NCBI GenBank assembly: GCA_947179155.2
Contig: OX359267.1
Span: 38,684,998-38,748,997, forward strand
DNA: 64,000 nucleotides
Origin: Hedera helix
Lineage: Eukaryota; Streptophyta; Magnoliopsida; Apiales; Araliaceae
Reading direction: 5' to 3'
The notes under the pieces were generated by a model, which worked only from the letters and a program-made list of their open reading frames with translations, did no database searches and was not told the origin of the DNA. Positions within the stretch are counted from its first letter, which is position 1; each line of letters opens with the position of its first letter. The translations under genes and the position numbers were made by a program. Below are positions 21,277-32,462 of this stretch, piece by piece.

Positions 21277-24200
21277 ATGGATTTATATTCAGACCGTAGT
21301 TGGATGAGGCGACGAAAGTCACGCGGGCAGATTGGTGCTACAACTGAATTTAGAACTGGTTGTCAAGTGTTTTTGGATTACGCATATAGCCAGAAAGAAT
21401 GTGTCAACGCTCAGAATAAGATAAGATGTCTTTGTTTGAAGTGTAAGACTGTCAATTATGCGGACAGAGATATAGTCGCCTATCATTTACTTGTTAATGG
21501 GTTCATGAAAAATTACGAAGAATGTTGGTGGGCACATGGACAGAAAAGAGAGAGTGTCAATGCACGGATACATAATCCAGCAGACATCAGTACCCATCGT
21601 ATGAATGACATGGTTTATGATATTGCCAGGCCGGATTTTGATTGGGAACAAGACATAGATCGACTTATGAATTCTGATGCCAAAGCGTTTTTTAAGTTAT
21701 TAGAGGAGGGATGCAAATCGTTGTGGCCTGGTTGCTCAAAGCAAATTACATTGTCTGTAGTGGCGACGTTACTTAACATCAAGGCTGATCACAACATGAG
21801 TCATGCGTGTTTTGAGTCGCTCTTAAAGACCATTAAGAGTATGTTACCTGACGGTGAAACATTGCCCGATAACTATTACTTTTGTAAGAAAATGGTGAAG
21901 AAATTGGGTCTTGGATACCAAAAGATCGATGTATGTCCGAACGATTGCATGCTATTTTATAAGGAAAATGAACAGAAGACAAAGTGCACGTTGTGCAGTC
22001 ATGATCGGTTTAAGCCTAATAAAGAGGGTGTGACTACAAAAAAGACAAATATACCTTTTAAGATTTTAAGGTATTTTCCAATTACACATCGGCTGCAAAG
22101 ATTGTACATGTCTTCAAGAACAGCTGAACACATGACTTGGCATGCGAGATCTCCAGCTAAAAGTGGGGAACTTAATCATCCTACAGATGGGAAGGTTTGG
22201 AAAGAATTCAACTTAACACATCTGGGGTTTGCCTTTGAACCAAGAAATGTGAGGCTTGGATTATCAACCGATGGTTTCAACCCTTTCGGCCACTCAGCTG
22301 TTCCGTACTCCTGCTGGCCTGTGATAGTGACTCCATACAACTTGCCTCATTGGATGTGTATGAAACAACCATACTTGTTTCTTTCACTCATGATTCCTGG
22401 TCCCAAGAGTCCTGGAAAGAATCTAGATGTTTACTTGAGACCTCTTATAGACGAGTTGAAGGTATTGTGGAAGGATGGAATACAGACTTGGGATGTTTCG
22501 ACGAAAACAAATTTTAACCTTCGGACAGCAATTATATAGACTATTAGTGATTTTCCTGCTTATGGTATGTTATCTGGATGGAGTACATACGGGAAGATGG
22601 AATGTCCATATTGTTTGGAGCATACAAAGTCTTTTAATTTACCATATGGTCGGAAGCCCTGTTGGTTTGACTGTCATCGTCGTTTCTTACCGATAGATCA
22701 CCCTTTTCGAAGAAATAGAGAAAATTTTAAAAAAGGAAAAGTAGAGAAAGATATGTCGGTAGGACGATTGTCTGGGACGGAGGTGCGTGACCGTGTGATG
22801 AGATTGTCAGTAATCCCATTTGGTAAAAGTGCTGCCTCAGCAACAATCAATGAGTTTGATGAGTCTCACAATTGGGTTCGGAGAAGCATATTTTGGGAAC
22901 TATCTTATTGGTCTACAAACTTGATTCGTCACAATCTAGATGTAATGCATATTGAGAAGAATGTGTTTGACAATGTATTTAACACCGTGATGGGTGTTAA
23001 GGGCAAGACGAAAGATAATGATAAAGCACGGTTGGATATGAAAGATATTTGTAAGCGTCCTGGATTAGAGCTTTATGAATCACCTAATGGAAAGATTGTC
23101 AAACCGCATGCAAAATACACATTGTCCAAGAAGCAGGTTGAAGATGTGTGTGCATTGATCAAATCTCTGAAACTACCAGATGGATATGCGTCAAACATTG
23201 CACGGTGTGTTACAGGTGACAAAATACAAGGGATGAAGAGTCATGATTGTCACGTGTTCATGGAGAGACTCTTGCCAATAGCATTTCGAGACTTGCTTGA
23301 TAAACCAATATGGGATGTTTTGACTGAGCTTAGTTGTTTCTTTAAAAGCATATGTTCAAAAACGTTAAATGAAAATGAAATGGAAATACTTGAGAAGAGC
23401 ATCATTGAGATCACGTGTAAGCTTGAAAAAATATTTCTACCAGGGTTTTTTGACTCCATGGAGCATTTGCAAATTCATCTACCCTATGAAGCTCGTGTTG
23501 GTGGTCCGTTTTAATACAGATGGATGTATCTTTTCGAGAGGGTGATGGGAAACCTGAAGAGGAAGGTTAAAAATAGAGCTTATGTCGAGGGATCAATATG
23601 TGAAGCATACAGTTTTGATGAGATATCTACGTTTGTATCAGACTATTTTCCCGATGAAGTTTTGACAAAGGCCAATCGAGTTCCAAGACATGATGATTGG
23701 GGGAACGTTGAACTAAACGGTCGACTTTCTGTATTTGGTCTACCGGGTCGCGCTTATGGAAAAGAAAAACGCATATTCCTCTCTGAAGCAGAATTACATG
23801 CTGCACATACTTACATTCTTCTCAATTGCGAGGAGATTGAGGGATTGGTGAGGTATGCATGTAAAACTCATATTTAGCTTAATCTCATTGATGTACACTG
23901 TAATCTCATATATTTTGTTTCATATATGTAATATATATGTAGATCATTCGATGCTGAGTTAAGAACAAATCAACACGACATTACTGATAAAGATATTGAA
24001 CTGAATCGGGATCAAAACTTTGCAAAATGGATAAAGGACAAAGTAAGTTATTTAACTTAATTAAGTCATTTTATTTAATTTATGAAACACTTATTCACAA
24101 TGTATTAAATAATTGTACGCTCTTAATGACGATGCAATTCCTTTAAATTTACGAGTCTTAGCCATGGGCCCGGATAGGGACCAACTCACTCGTAATGGTT

Positions 24201-24862
24201 ATAAAGTAAATGACTATGATTTTCATACAAATATATACGCCATCGGTAAAAGAACAACCAATACTGGAGTGTTTGTTCAAGGAGATTGCTACAATGAGGT
24301 TGGTCATGCCTTTTATGGGGAGTTGGAAGAAATCATTGAGTTGTCGTACAAGGGTACATACGGAGGTCAGATTAATCTGTTTAAATGTCGTTGGTTTGAT
24401 TCAGAAAAAGGGATACGTGTCGATCGACATGGAATTATCGATATTGACCTCAACAAAAGGACATATATGAATGCACCATTTGTGTTGCCAACTCAAACAC
24501 AGCAAGTATATTATACTCGTACTCCTATTCGGAAAAGGGATAGAATGCCTACAGATTGGCAAGTTGTCATTCATACTCCTGCGCGCATTCGTGTCCAATT
24601 AGTAGAGGGAGAAGTCTACCGAGAGGAGACGTTACATAACCCTCCTATAATAAATCTCGATGACAACAATCAACTCAACAATTTAGAGGGTGGAGGTGAT
24701 GATGATGAATTGGATTCCGATTCAGTACAACACTTAGATGACAGTGATACTGAGGAGGAAGAGTTATTAAGTGACAACGACACCGATTCTGAAGTAGGAG
24801 ATGGTTATGAATCTCCACATATTGTTGAAGAGGATTCGGAATCTGACAGCGAGTTTCATTAA
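21277..24862 (+). pseudogene. CACTA TNP2-like transposase, two nonsense codons
   Basis: The start is MDLYSDRSWM at 21277. Order of domains: N-terminal transposase-associated domain (CLCLKCKTVNY... CWWAHG), TNP2/Transposase_21 core (VCPNDCMLFY, CTLCSHDRFKP, GLSTDGFNPFG, LNVDVYL-type block near 22420, YGMLSGWSTYGKMECPYC, WFDCHRRFLP, LDVMHIEKNVFDN), DUF4218 (KSHDCHVFMERLLPIAFRDLL, HLPYEARVGGPF) and DUF4216 (CRWFDSEKGIRVDRHG). Exon 1 is 21277-23852, exon 2 is 23943-24042, exon 3 starts about 24119. Stops interrupt exon 1 at 22537-22539 (TAG, where relatives have W) and 23512-23514 (TAA, where relatives have Q). The third exon lacks an AG acceptor: TTGTAC precedes its first codon. The acidic C-terminus ends at 24862. 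It cannot make a full transposase as it stands. Confidence 0.9.
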
Positions 24863-25004
24863 AATGTATGTTTACTTTAATTTGTATTATGTAGAGTTAT
24901 ATATAAATGTTTACTAAATATTATTGACTTGTTGTCTATATACGCATTTTATTTCTGTAATCATTATTATGTAAGTCACATTAATATGTCATTTTTTCGA
25001 ATAG

Positions 25005-26511
25005 GTGGCATCTTCAGCAGCAGGAAGAAAACACGGTTTAGGCCGGGGTCCAAATCAAATACCGAAGGCCCCAAATAATCCAGACGAGCGTATTGTATTA
25101 CAGATTCGCCCTGATCCTACCAACACGTAAGTTATTAACCGTATAGTAATATTAAATTAAAAATAATAGTATTGTATATACTAATGTAAATTATTCTATA
25201 TTTCAGAGATTTTACAGATGTTAGGGTTGTGAAATGTATTTCACAGTTATGCCTACAAAACTGGCCTACCCTATCTATTACGTGGGCCAGCACACCGCTA
25301 GCCCATAAGGAGGCATGTTGGTAGGAGTTCCAGGTATTTGTTTTCCCGTAATTTATAATTATTCTATTGAACTATTCTAATCTTTAGTAGTATCAGGTTA
25401 ATTGTATTACAATTATTTTAATGTTATTATTGTATTTTTATTTCAGAAAATATACAAGTGGGAAGATTCACAAACAGGGGTTATATAGACATTATTCTGG
25501 CAAAAGTGTGTTGTCCGCACAAAAGACAACATAAAGAAGGAGCGGGAAAAGACATTGTATAATGTTGGCATAGACCACCCTGGCCAGGCTACGGAGTATA
25601 TGCATGAGTACAACCCGTGGTGGTGCTCGCGCGATATATGGGTTGAGATGTGCCAGCAGTGGCAGAGTGATGAATGGGCGAGGAAAGGGAGGATTGTCGC
25701 CAGGAACAGATCTGCAGGTGTAGCCGAATGGGAAAAGGCAAGGGTACATACAAATGCGGTAGTATATCCCAGGCGCAACATTTCATGGATAGGGAGGTAC
25801 AGAGTTCATCAAATTTATTTTATTCATATTTACGATCATTTATTTAGTATTTATTTGCATGACTAATATATTTATACACTTGTCATATTTGTAGTCATCT
25901 AGTAGGTCCAGAGGTCAGACTATCAATTGGTTGGATGTGTACGTGGCCACCCGTGATGGTCTTCCTGATGCTTTACAGATACGGGTAATTAAGTTTTTTT
26001 AACGTTACATGTTTATACATTAATTTTGACGTTACATTTAACTATTCAATGTATTACTTAATTATAGGACACTTACAACCAACTAATGGATGAGCGGTAT
26101 CCCCCTGGTAGTGGTCGCCCGCCGATTGATCAAGAGTTGTGGAAAATGGCGTCGGTTGTCAAGAAAAACTTTGTTAAGGGTCAAGGGCAGCGAAGACGGC
26201 CGAGTATTACTGCCTCTTGCAGGTCTGGTAGCCAGTTTACCCAAGCATCATACAATCCGACGCCACATAACGCTGCGGACTGTGTTAGAGCCATATGCAG
26301 AGATCCTGCACTTTTGTGTCAGCTGTAAGATCATTTGAAAGCGTTGAGCCCTGATTCATTAGCGGATGCGGTGGCGACAGCAGCAAGTCAGCCAGATCAG
26401 GAGGAGGAGACTGAGCAAGAGGTAATATTATTACTTAATGCACCAAAATTAATCAGTAAATAATACTATCTTGAACGTGTTTCTTTTTTTGTTACAGGAA
26501 CGTGGCAGTTA
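25005..26511 (+). pseudogene. Second CACTA gene, plant transposase (Ptta/En/Spm)-like
   Basis: Exons can be followed from an acceptor at 25004 (ASSAAGRKHGLGRGPNQ) to a donor CAC/GTAAGTT at 25126. Later exons read VVKCISQLCLQNWPTLS, then KIYKWEDSQTGVI, NPWWCSRDIWVEMCQQW, ARKGRIVARNRS, DTYNQLMDERYPPG and LSPDSLADAVATAA. The W-x4-W plus NR block resembles the plant transposase domain found in the second gene of CACTA elements. Internal stops lie at about 25322 (TAG after HKEACW), 25485 (TAG after TGVI) and 26326 (TAA). The gene follows the transposase on the same strand, as usual for these elements. Confidence 0.72.
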
Positions 26512-26814
26512 GCTAGATCGATGAAGCTTGGCGAGCTACATATCGTTCTTAGCTTTTTTATTTTATTCATTGTATTGTGTTACACATGCACGGTTGGATT
26601 TTTATCATGTTGTATATATTTATGTACTAAGATTTGATTAGATGTTGGTTTTATATTTATTTGAATTGTATGGTATTTCATTTGGTTAGAATTTGATATT
26701 TGATTGGAGATCTCAATGAGATCGTTTCTATATCTGTTGTGCTGTGTTTGACAGGTAAAGAAATTTTTGGGAACTGAAAAAAACAAAAAAAAAACCTTTT
26801 TAAAAAAAAAATTA

Positions 26815-27295
26815 ATCAGCGACCGAATTCGGTCGCTAATAGCTGTCGCTACTACCCGGTCGCTGTTCGGTCGCTGCTCGTCTAAAAAATCTGGTCGTTG
26901 ATAATCAATGATCGGTCGCTGATATCAGTCGCTAATAGTAGTCGCTAAAAACCTGTCGCTACTACCCGGTCACTATTCGTATCAATTATCCGATCGCTAA
27001 TAATCAATGATCGGTCGCTGATATCGGTCGCTAATAGCAGTCGTTAAAATCGGTCGCTATTAGCGATCGCTACACGTGGCAAGTGTTGTGATATGTGATG
27101 ACTCAGCTTATAGACTGAGTCGGTCGCCATTTGCAGTCGCTGAAAAGTCGGTCGCTATTGTCTGTCGCTGATATGCAAGTTAGCGACCAAACTATAGGCG
27201 ACGGATATCAGCGACCGAAGTCGGTCGCTGATAGACATTAGCGACGTAATTCGGTCGCTAATAAACGGTCGCTGCTAGACGACTTTCTAGTAGTG
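26815..27295. repeat. Right subterminal GGTCGC repeats and terminus of CACTA
   Basis: At least 25 copies of GGTCGCTA, GTCGCTGAT or complements, in both orientations, followed by the terminal TTTCTAGTAGTG. The pattern mirrors 19204-19564. Confidence 0.88.
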
Positions 27296-27389
27296 TAGGG
27301 CTCCCCTCTTAAACAGACTCTTAAGGTTATTGTCTACTTCTACGAAGAGATGTACTTTGTATACCGCTAAGGCCGCAAACGAGTCGTAT

Positions 27390-27970
27390 CAATCCGGATT
27401 ATAAATTGCTTGAATTTGACTCGAAAGATTAAATTTTTACTCTAATTCGATTCGGATTCGAATTATATTTGAAAATTTTTACTTAGATTCGACTCGACTC
27501 GAATTTTCATTACTCGAATTCGATACAACTCAGATTGAATTATATTCAAATTACTCGCAAACTTCAAATTCAAACTCAAATTCGAGTCTCCACATAGTAA
27601 CTAACTTTATAATATATACAATTATTAATTGAACTTATTATTATTATACTTAAAAATGAGAAAATATAATTATAATGACACTTTATAAATATAAAATTAC
27701 AAATAAAAAATAATAATAACTAATTATTCAAATTTTGTTTAATTGTGTATATATTATAAGAGAATGTATTGAGTATTTATTCGAATATGTATCAATCAAA
27801 TATGTATCGAATCATGATTAAAAATTAAAGTAGTTTGAATTATAAACTAGTCGAGTATAACTTTACTCAGATTTTACTCGTATTTTTATTTGAACTATTT
27901 TTTGTACTCAGATTTGGATCATATTATTAAAGAATTTCAGTTTCACTCACATTTTTTCGAATCGAGCCCG
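27390..27970. repeat. TCGAATTCGA-rich low-complexity spacer
   Basis: The stretch is dominated by overlapping variants of ATTCGACTCGAATT and CAAATTCAAACTC. Such self-complementary runs are common in plant spacers. No ORF of interest. Confidence 0.6.
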
Positions 27971-28179
27971 AACCGTTTAGTTAGATTTATAGCCTTATAT
28001 ACCGCCCGGAGGCCTTATAGATCGGAACCCATTGCAATAAGAACGAAAGCCCTAACTACAACTACAACTACTTGACCTTCAGAAAAAAAGGCTTCTTGTC
28101 AGGACGCAATAACAATATGAAGCTCCTTTCAATGAGTTTTCGTTGGGTATTAGGGGAAACAATTCCTCAATTACTCTTG

Positions 28180-29380
28180 GATAGAATTCATATATAGTTA
28201 TGCACAATCCCATCATATTCAACATTTTAGCTTAAGTATTGGTATTGGTGCATCTGTTCGGTGGTTTTACCCTTCAATTAATTTTAACCCAAATTCCCTA
28301 ACCACTCTTTGGTTGAATTTGTCCGATTGGTTCAAAAATATTTGGTTGGTTTACAAGCTTGGAAACTCTATGTCTCAAGTACTACAAGATTTCAAGCAGA
28401 AAAGGTCCTTTAATTTGGACATCTTTTCAAGTCTTGAAAAGTTGAAGAATCTATGTATCATTGGTTGTAACATCCGTGGAACAGATAATTCTTTCAACAT
28501 ATCTGCTCCAAGACTTAATTTGAGAGGCTGACCTTATTGGCCGAGTAAGGCTGTGGAGTAAAAACTTTTCTGTATGTAAAATCTCTCCTGTTGAACAACT
28601 GGAGATCAATATGCATGCATACAATAATAGAACAACGGTTTGGCCTTTGGTTGATTTATACTTCTTTATCAATTTGAGTGACGTCCTACTAAACCTCTCT
28701 CGTGCAAAGTCAGTCACACTCTCGTCCACTATTTTACAGGTAAATATGTATATAGATTGTTAAGTCTCAGTTAATTTTTTTAATTTCTTGAATATTAATT
28801 TATTTTTATTGCCATTGATCAAAAGGAGAACTTCCCTGGCCCAATACCGCAACAACATTCGATTAAAGTGAAAAACTCTACCATATGTTTGTCAGTGTGA
28901 TGTTTTTGTAGTTGAGTTTGACTAATTAGCAAAATTGCAATTATTAGTGTCAAAGTGTACATTTTAAGGTTAAATTAGTTGTGAAAAATTGATCCCAAAG
29001 GTATAATTTTGCACCAAGACACAGTGATATGCTATATTGTAAAATCAGGCAGCATATCTCTACAAAGTAATAAACCGAGGGTAGAGTTTTGCATTTTAGT
29101 CTCAATACGCTCCCAACGCCGTGCAACAACTGAATTTTTTTTTAATTTAATTTTTTAATTTTGAAATTGTAGGTATTCACGGCTATCCTTGATATGTATA
29201 AAGGGGAAATTACAATTGCAAAACTCGAAGTGGAAGTGTTTGAAGGTAAAGAGGGTATATATATCTCCATGGACAGAACTTCCCGAATATCATCCTGGGT
29301 TGGCTTACTTAAGAAAATATTGTGTTCAAGTGCTTGTCATTTGTCGGTTGAAGAGATGCAGTAGTCGGAAGGAGGTTTAG
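28180..29380 (+). pseudogene. F-box/LRR (FBD-type) gene remnant
   Basis: Pieces in shifting frames fit the LRR and FBD part of plant F-box/LRR proteins: QHFSLSIGIGAS near 28220, then FSSLEKLKNLCIIGCNIRG and FNISAPRLNL near 28426-28520, and ISPVEQLEINM followed by LSDVLLNLSRAKSVTLSS up to 28739, where ACAG/GTAAAT looks like a donor. After an intron-like stretch, SKWKCLKVKRVYIS and LPEYHPGLAYL near 29230-29310 may be the next exon. Stop codons at 28190 and 28529 and the frame changes make it non-functional. It may be the far half of the F-box fragment at 18792. Confidence 0.7.
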
Positions 29381-29998
29381 TTGCTGGGTTATTATTCATC
29401 AGTCTCCCCCATTTAAAACGTCCCCACTATGGAGTAATATTATATCATCAATTTGGAGAATACAAGCTTACTACAAGGGGGGAAAACAAGAATCAGGATT
29501 ATACAAGATTACTAAAATAAAGGGAAAAATTAAGAATCGAACCTGACCTAATGGTTACAAGATTTCATTCCTGATCATCCGCCTATCATTGACACCAAAC
29601 CCACCATAGTTCAAGAAAAACAGTCAGCTGGTTGTAACTGGATTAATGGAGAGAATGTTTAGAAGTTCAGATTAAAACCTTTTTTTTTTTTGTGAAAACT
29701 AATTCAAAAAAAATACTAGGACTTTTAATTTAATTTTTAAGCATAAATGAATAAATGCTTAAAATGTTCTAAATCCATACATATGCATGCATGCACGGCT
29801 CATACTTCTTATCTTAATAGCATAAGACTCGTTCTTTACACATACTCTCTCTCCTCGTTAATCTTTGTTTTTATCAGATTTTGTTGTAATGTTTTGAAAG
29901 AGGAACTCCATTTTCAAAATGTAAAATAAAGAATTAAACAATTTGATGTATGTATATATGCTAACTCTAAACAAAAATGAAAAATTGAGCCACAAAAT
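29381..29998. other. Spacer, no gene seen
   Basis: AT-rich; it includes the downstream region of the DUF579 gene on the minus strand. No recognisable element. Confidence 0.5.
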
Positions 29999-30877
29999 TT
30001 AGCAAAAAGTGGTGCTACCAATACCATCATCATCATTCTTTTTGGCCGGCGGAATCTCAAAATGCCACAGCCTACCTGCGGCCTTCACCAAGTACTTCTT
30101 GCACAAAAACTCTTCCGCGTACGCCTTTTCAACCTTCCTATTCACGTCATGAAGAAACACGTGCGTCACCCCCGGCCGCTTCCTTGCCCTCGCCATCACC
30201 GCCGCCGAGAATATCGCCGACATTCTCCCCGGCGCCGCGGCAAAATAGCCTCTCGGCGCGTCAATCATTATCACGTCCCACTCCTTACCGTACACCTCGT
30301 TCGGCAGCTGGCTCAGCGCCAACCTGCACCGGGTATTACCGCGGAGCGACACGTCCGGCAGCAGGCACTCCTCGACGGACTTGTAGGAGGAGAGCAGGTG
30401 CTCGGCGTCGGAGAGGCGGGTGTCGTAACGAACGGCGTGCACGCGCAGGAGAGGCGCGTCCTTGAGGACCTTGTGGACCCACTGGATGTCTTCCTCGAGG
30501 AATATGGTGGTGCCACGTGCGTTGAAGGAGGCCCACATGAGGGAGTCGTGACCAAGGCCAAAGACGAGGAAGTTGCAAGGGGCCCGTGACCGGAGGACGT
30601 TGAAGGAGAGGGTGATCTCGGCGTGGCTTTGCTGCGGGACCACCCGTGAAGTGGCGTAGTGGAGGAGAGCGGTGAGCTGGATCGGGGTGGTGTAGGAATT
30701 GGGCTGGGCCGAGGAGGAGCCAACGTATGTGCAGAGGAAAGAGGCGGTTCGGGTCAGGCTGGTAATGGTGAGGGAGGCGGTTATTATGACGGCGATCACG
30801 ATGGTGATGAGTAACTGCTTTTCCAGGCCCACATTACTGCTGCGACTAATATTCTTCAACGATAGACTTCCTTTCAT
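29999..30877 (-). CDS. DUF579 polysaccharide 4-O-methyltransferase-like protein, 292 aa
   Basis: This family (glucuronoxylan methyltransferases, IRX15 and arabinogalactan methyltransferases) acts in the Golgi; its methyltransferase members put methyl groups from S-adenosylmethionine on cell-wall sugars. The protein starts MKGSLSLKNI, has one hydrophobic signal-anchor at about residues 21-42, and is a single exon of normal length. Conserved blocks: CNFLVFGLGHDSLMW (101-115, SAM-binding GLG), FLEEDIQW (126-133), WDVIMIDAPRGYF (200-212), APGRMSAIFSAAVMAR (215-230) and THVFLHDVNRKVEK (238-251). FGLGHDS and DAPRGY point to the methyltransferases rather than to IRX15, and HDVNRKVEKAYAEEFLC most resembles the arabinogalactan (AGM) branch as I remember it. 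The gene is GC-rich compared with its surroundings. Exact glycan substrate is inference. Confidence 0.92.
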   Translation of the reverse strand: MKGSLSLKNISRSSNVGLEKQLLITIVIAVIITASLTITSLTRTASFLCTYVGSSSAQPNSYTTPIQLTALLHYATSRVVPQQSHAEITLSFNVLRSRAPCNFLVFGLGHDSLMWASFNARGTTIFLEEDIQWVHKVLKDAPLLRVHAVRYDTRLSDAEHLLSSYKSVEECLLPDVSLRGNTRCRLALSQLPNEVYGKEWDVIMIDAPRGYFAAAPGRMSAIFSAAVMARARKRPGVTHVFLHDVNRKVEKAYAEEFLCKKYLVKAAGRLWHFEIPPAKKNDDDGIGSTTFC

Positions 30878-32133
30878 AATTTTTATTTTAAAAATTTCTT
30901 TCTTTTGTTTTTTAATCTTTTGTAATTTTGGGATGCTAGTGGTTACTTGGTTTTTTGTTTGTGTGGAGGATATGCGAAACTTGCGGGTTGAAACTTGTTA
31001 GAAGCTTAAACAACGGAAAAGAGTGATAAAACTCGATTCTCTCAGCTCTCAACTATGGGTGGAAAAGATCAGTGACATGTTTTAGATAATACAACCGGAA
31101 TTTTTTGGGTTATAAATTTTTGGAATTTTGAACGAAGACTTTGGTAGTATTAGTATTATTACGAGAAAATATCCATCAACCCCCGTGTTTGTTTGCAGTC
31201 ATATATTTGTTTAGAATAAAATTATTTAGGTGATTATTTATAAAAAAAACATTGATAGTTTTACTTTTACAATATTTAATTTAATTCACTAATATTACGT
31301 TTGGATCGAATGAATAAACATGATAATAGAATGACTCATTCTTATCATATGAAAAAATTGTGTTTGGTTGTTTCATTAGAATGAATTATTTTCATTCTTC
31401 CCAAATTTATAAATTTTATTTATTAGAGAAAAGTATTAAATGACTTATTCCACGTGAAATAAAATAAATCATTCCACCCTCCATTTTATTGTTTCTCTAA
31501 TATATTTCCATTTTGTATGTTGCTCCTAGGAGAGTGTTTTTAAGAATAAATTTTTGGTTACACTTGTCCCAAAGGCTCGGAAACTTGAGCATCATCTATT
31601 GCTCTTACCTGATGCTGAAGTGTAATTATGAGTACTGTGGCAAATTAGGAGCCCATAAATAATGCTAAATCATATTTCTCATCTTCTTGCTGAGCAATTG
31701 GCTTGAGGTGATCTTGCAGGTCCAGATTGGTATCTCGGCTGGACATTTTAGCATTTAAACCTTCAATAATTGGGAATTTGAGATTAAAAAAAATAAAATT
31801 CCTGGCTTGTAGAATTGATGTTGAAGAGATATGCAAGGAGTCCTGTAGAATTTTATTCAGAAGAGTAAATGAAGTAGTTGCCATGTTTTTGAGAGTAGTA
31901 TAGGTGCCTTGCATCAGTTGACAAGTTGTATTGTCTACATGAATAGTAGAGTTCAGCTTCAGGTTACTGGCTTACTGCACTTCAGTAGTCAATCTATCTA
32001 AACTTCTAGCATGTTGCTCTTAGCAGTCTGAGTGAAAGCTTCACTTATGAATCACTGTTACAGACTGTACAAAGTACATATTAGTGTTGCTTTAAAATCC
32101 CGCTAATGATTTTTCTCTCCTTGCAACTTCCAG
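30878..32133. other. DUF579 promoter side and spacer
   Basis: No gene recognised. Around 31285-31400 the text GTTTGGATCGAATGAAT and ATAATAGAATGACTCATTC recalls short plant MITE-like spacers but I could not find matching ends. The minus-strand 89-codon ORF at 31645-31914 has no family I recognise. Confidence 0.45.
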
Positions 32134-32462
32134 TTCCATCCAGGGAAGAATGTTGGACTAGGGAAAGATCACACCATCTTCTCTTTGATTGATGGATTGG
32201 TCAAATTTGAGAAGTCGGGGCCTGACACGAAACAACAGGTGAACATGAGAAGTTCTAAAAACCTCTAGAGTCATTGCTTCAGGCACAGTTAACTGACAAG
32301 ATTGCTGTTTTATGTAACGAGGTGAGTGTTTATGCTCGTGTAGTGCAACCCGAAAACGCCAACAGTTACAGAAGGAAAAGAGAATCAATCCTTCAGACTA
32401 CAGCGGAAGTGCAGGAAAGGAGGGCATTGTTGCTCAACCTTGGCTAATATTGACTTCAGTAA
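32134..32462 (+). pseudogene. Broken copy of plastid ribosomal protein bL27c
   Basis: After an acceptor CTTCCAG at 32133, an exon of 35 codons reads FHPGKNVGLGKDHTIFSLID and GLVKFEKSGPDTKQQ, the bL27 core. A donor at 32239 and acceptor at 32321 bound an 83-bp intron. The next exon gives VSVYARVVQPENANSYR and RKRE, typical of the plant plastid form. Beyond it the tail is split over frames: RLQRKCRKG in one, then IVAQPWLILTS in another, and the open frame ends at 32447. The upstream part (transit peptide, GSTKNGRDS and RQRGTK motifs) is not found. bL27 sits at the peptidyl-transferase centre of plastid ribosomes. Retained introns show a DNA duplication, not a retrocopy. Almost certainly a dead fragment. 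Confidence 0.82.

Larger units (their letters stand above)
19181..27295 (+). mobile_element. CACTA (En/Spm) DNA transposon, about 8.1 kb, decayed
   Basis: The right end is clear: TTTCTAGTAGTG at 27284-27295, i.e. CACTACTAGAAA read inward. The left end is degraded; the best candidate is CACCACACATGGAAATC at 19181. Both subterminal regions are packed with copies of AGCGACCGA in both orientations, as expected for CACTA transposase-binding sites. Inside lie a C-rich leader exon, an AT minisatellite, a TNP2-like transposase and a second transposase-like gene, both on the plus strand. A 3-bp target duplication cannot be confirmed (TCA left, TAG right). Confidence 0.88.

Noticed and set aside
30062..30723. 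Overlapping ORFs opposite or out of frame with the DUF579 gene
   Set aside because: Shadows of a GC-rich coding exon; low-complexity R/P/S text without family features.
31645..31914. Minus-strand 89-codon ORF near the bL27 relic
   Set aside because: No recognisable family, no convincing start, and no splice partners found; left uncalled.
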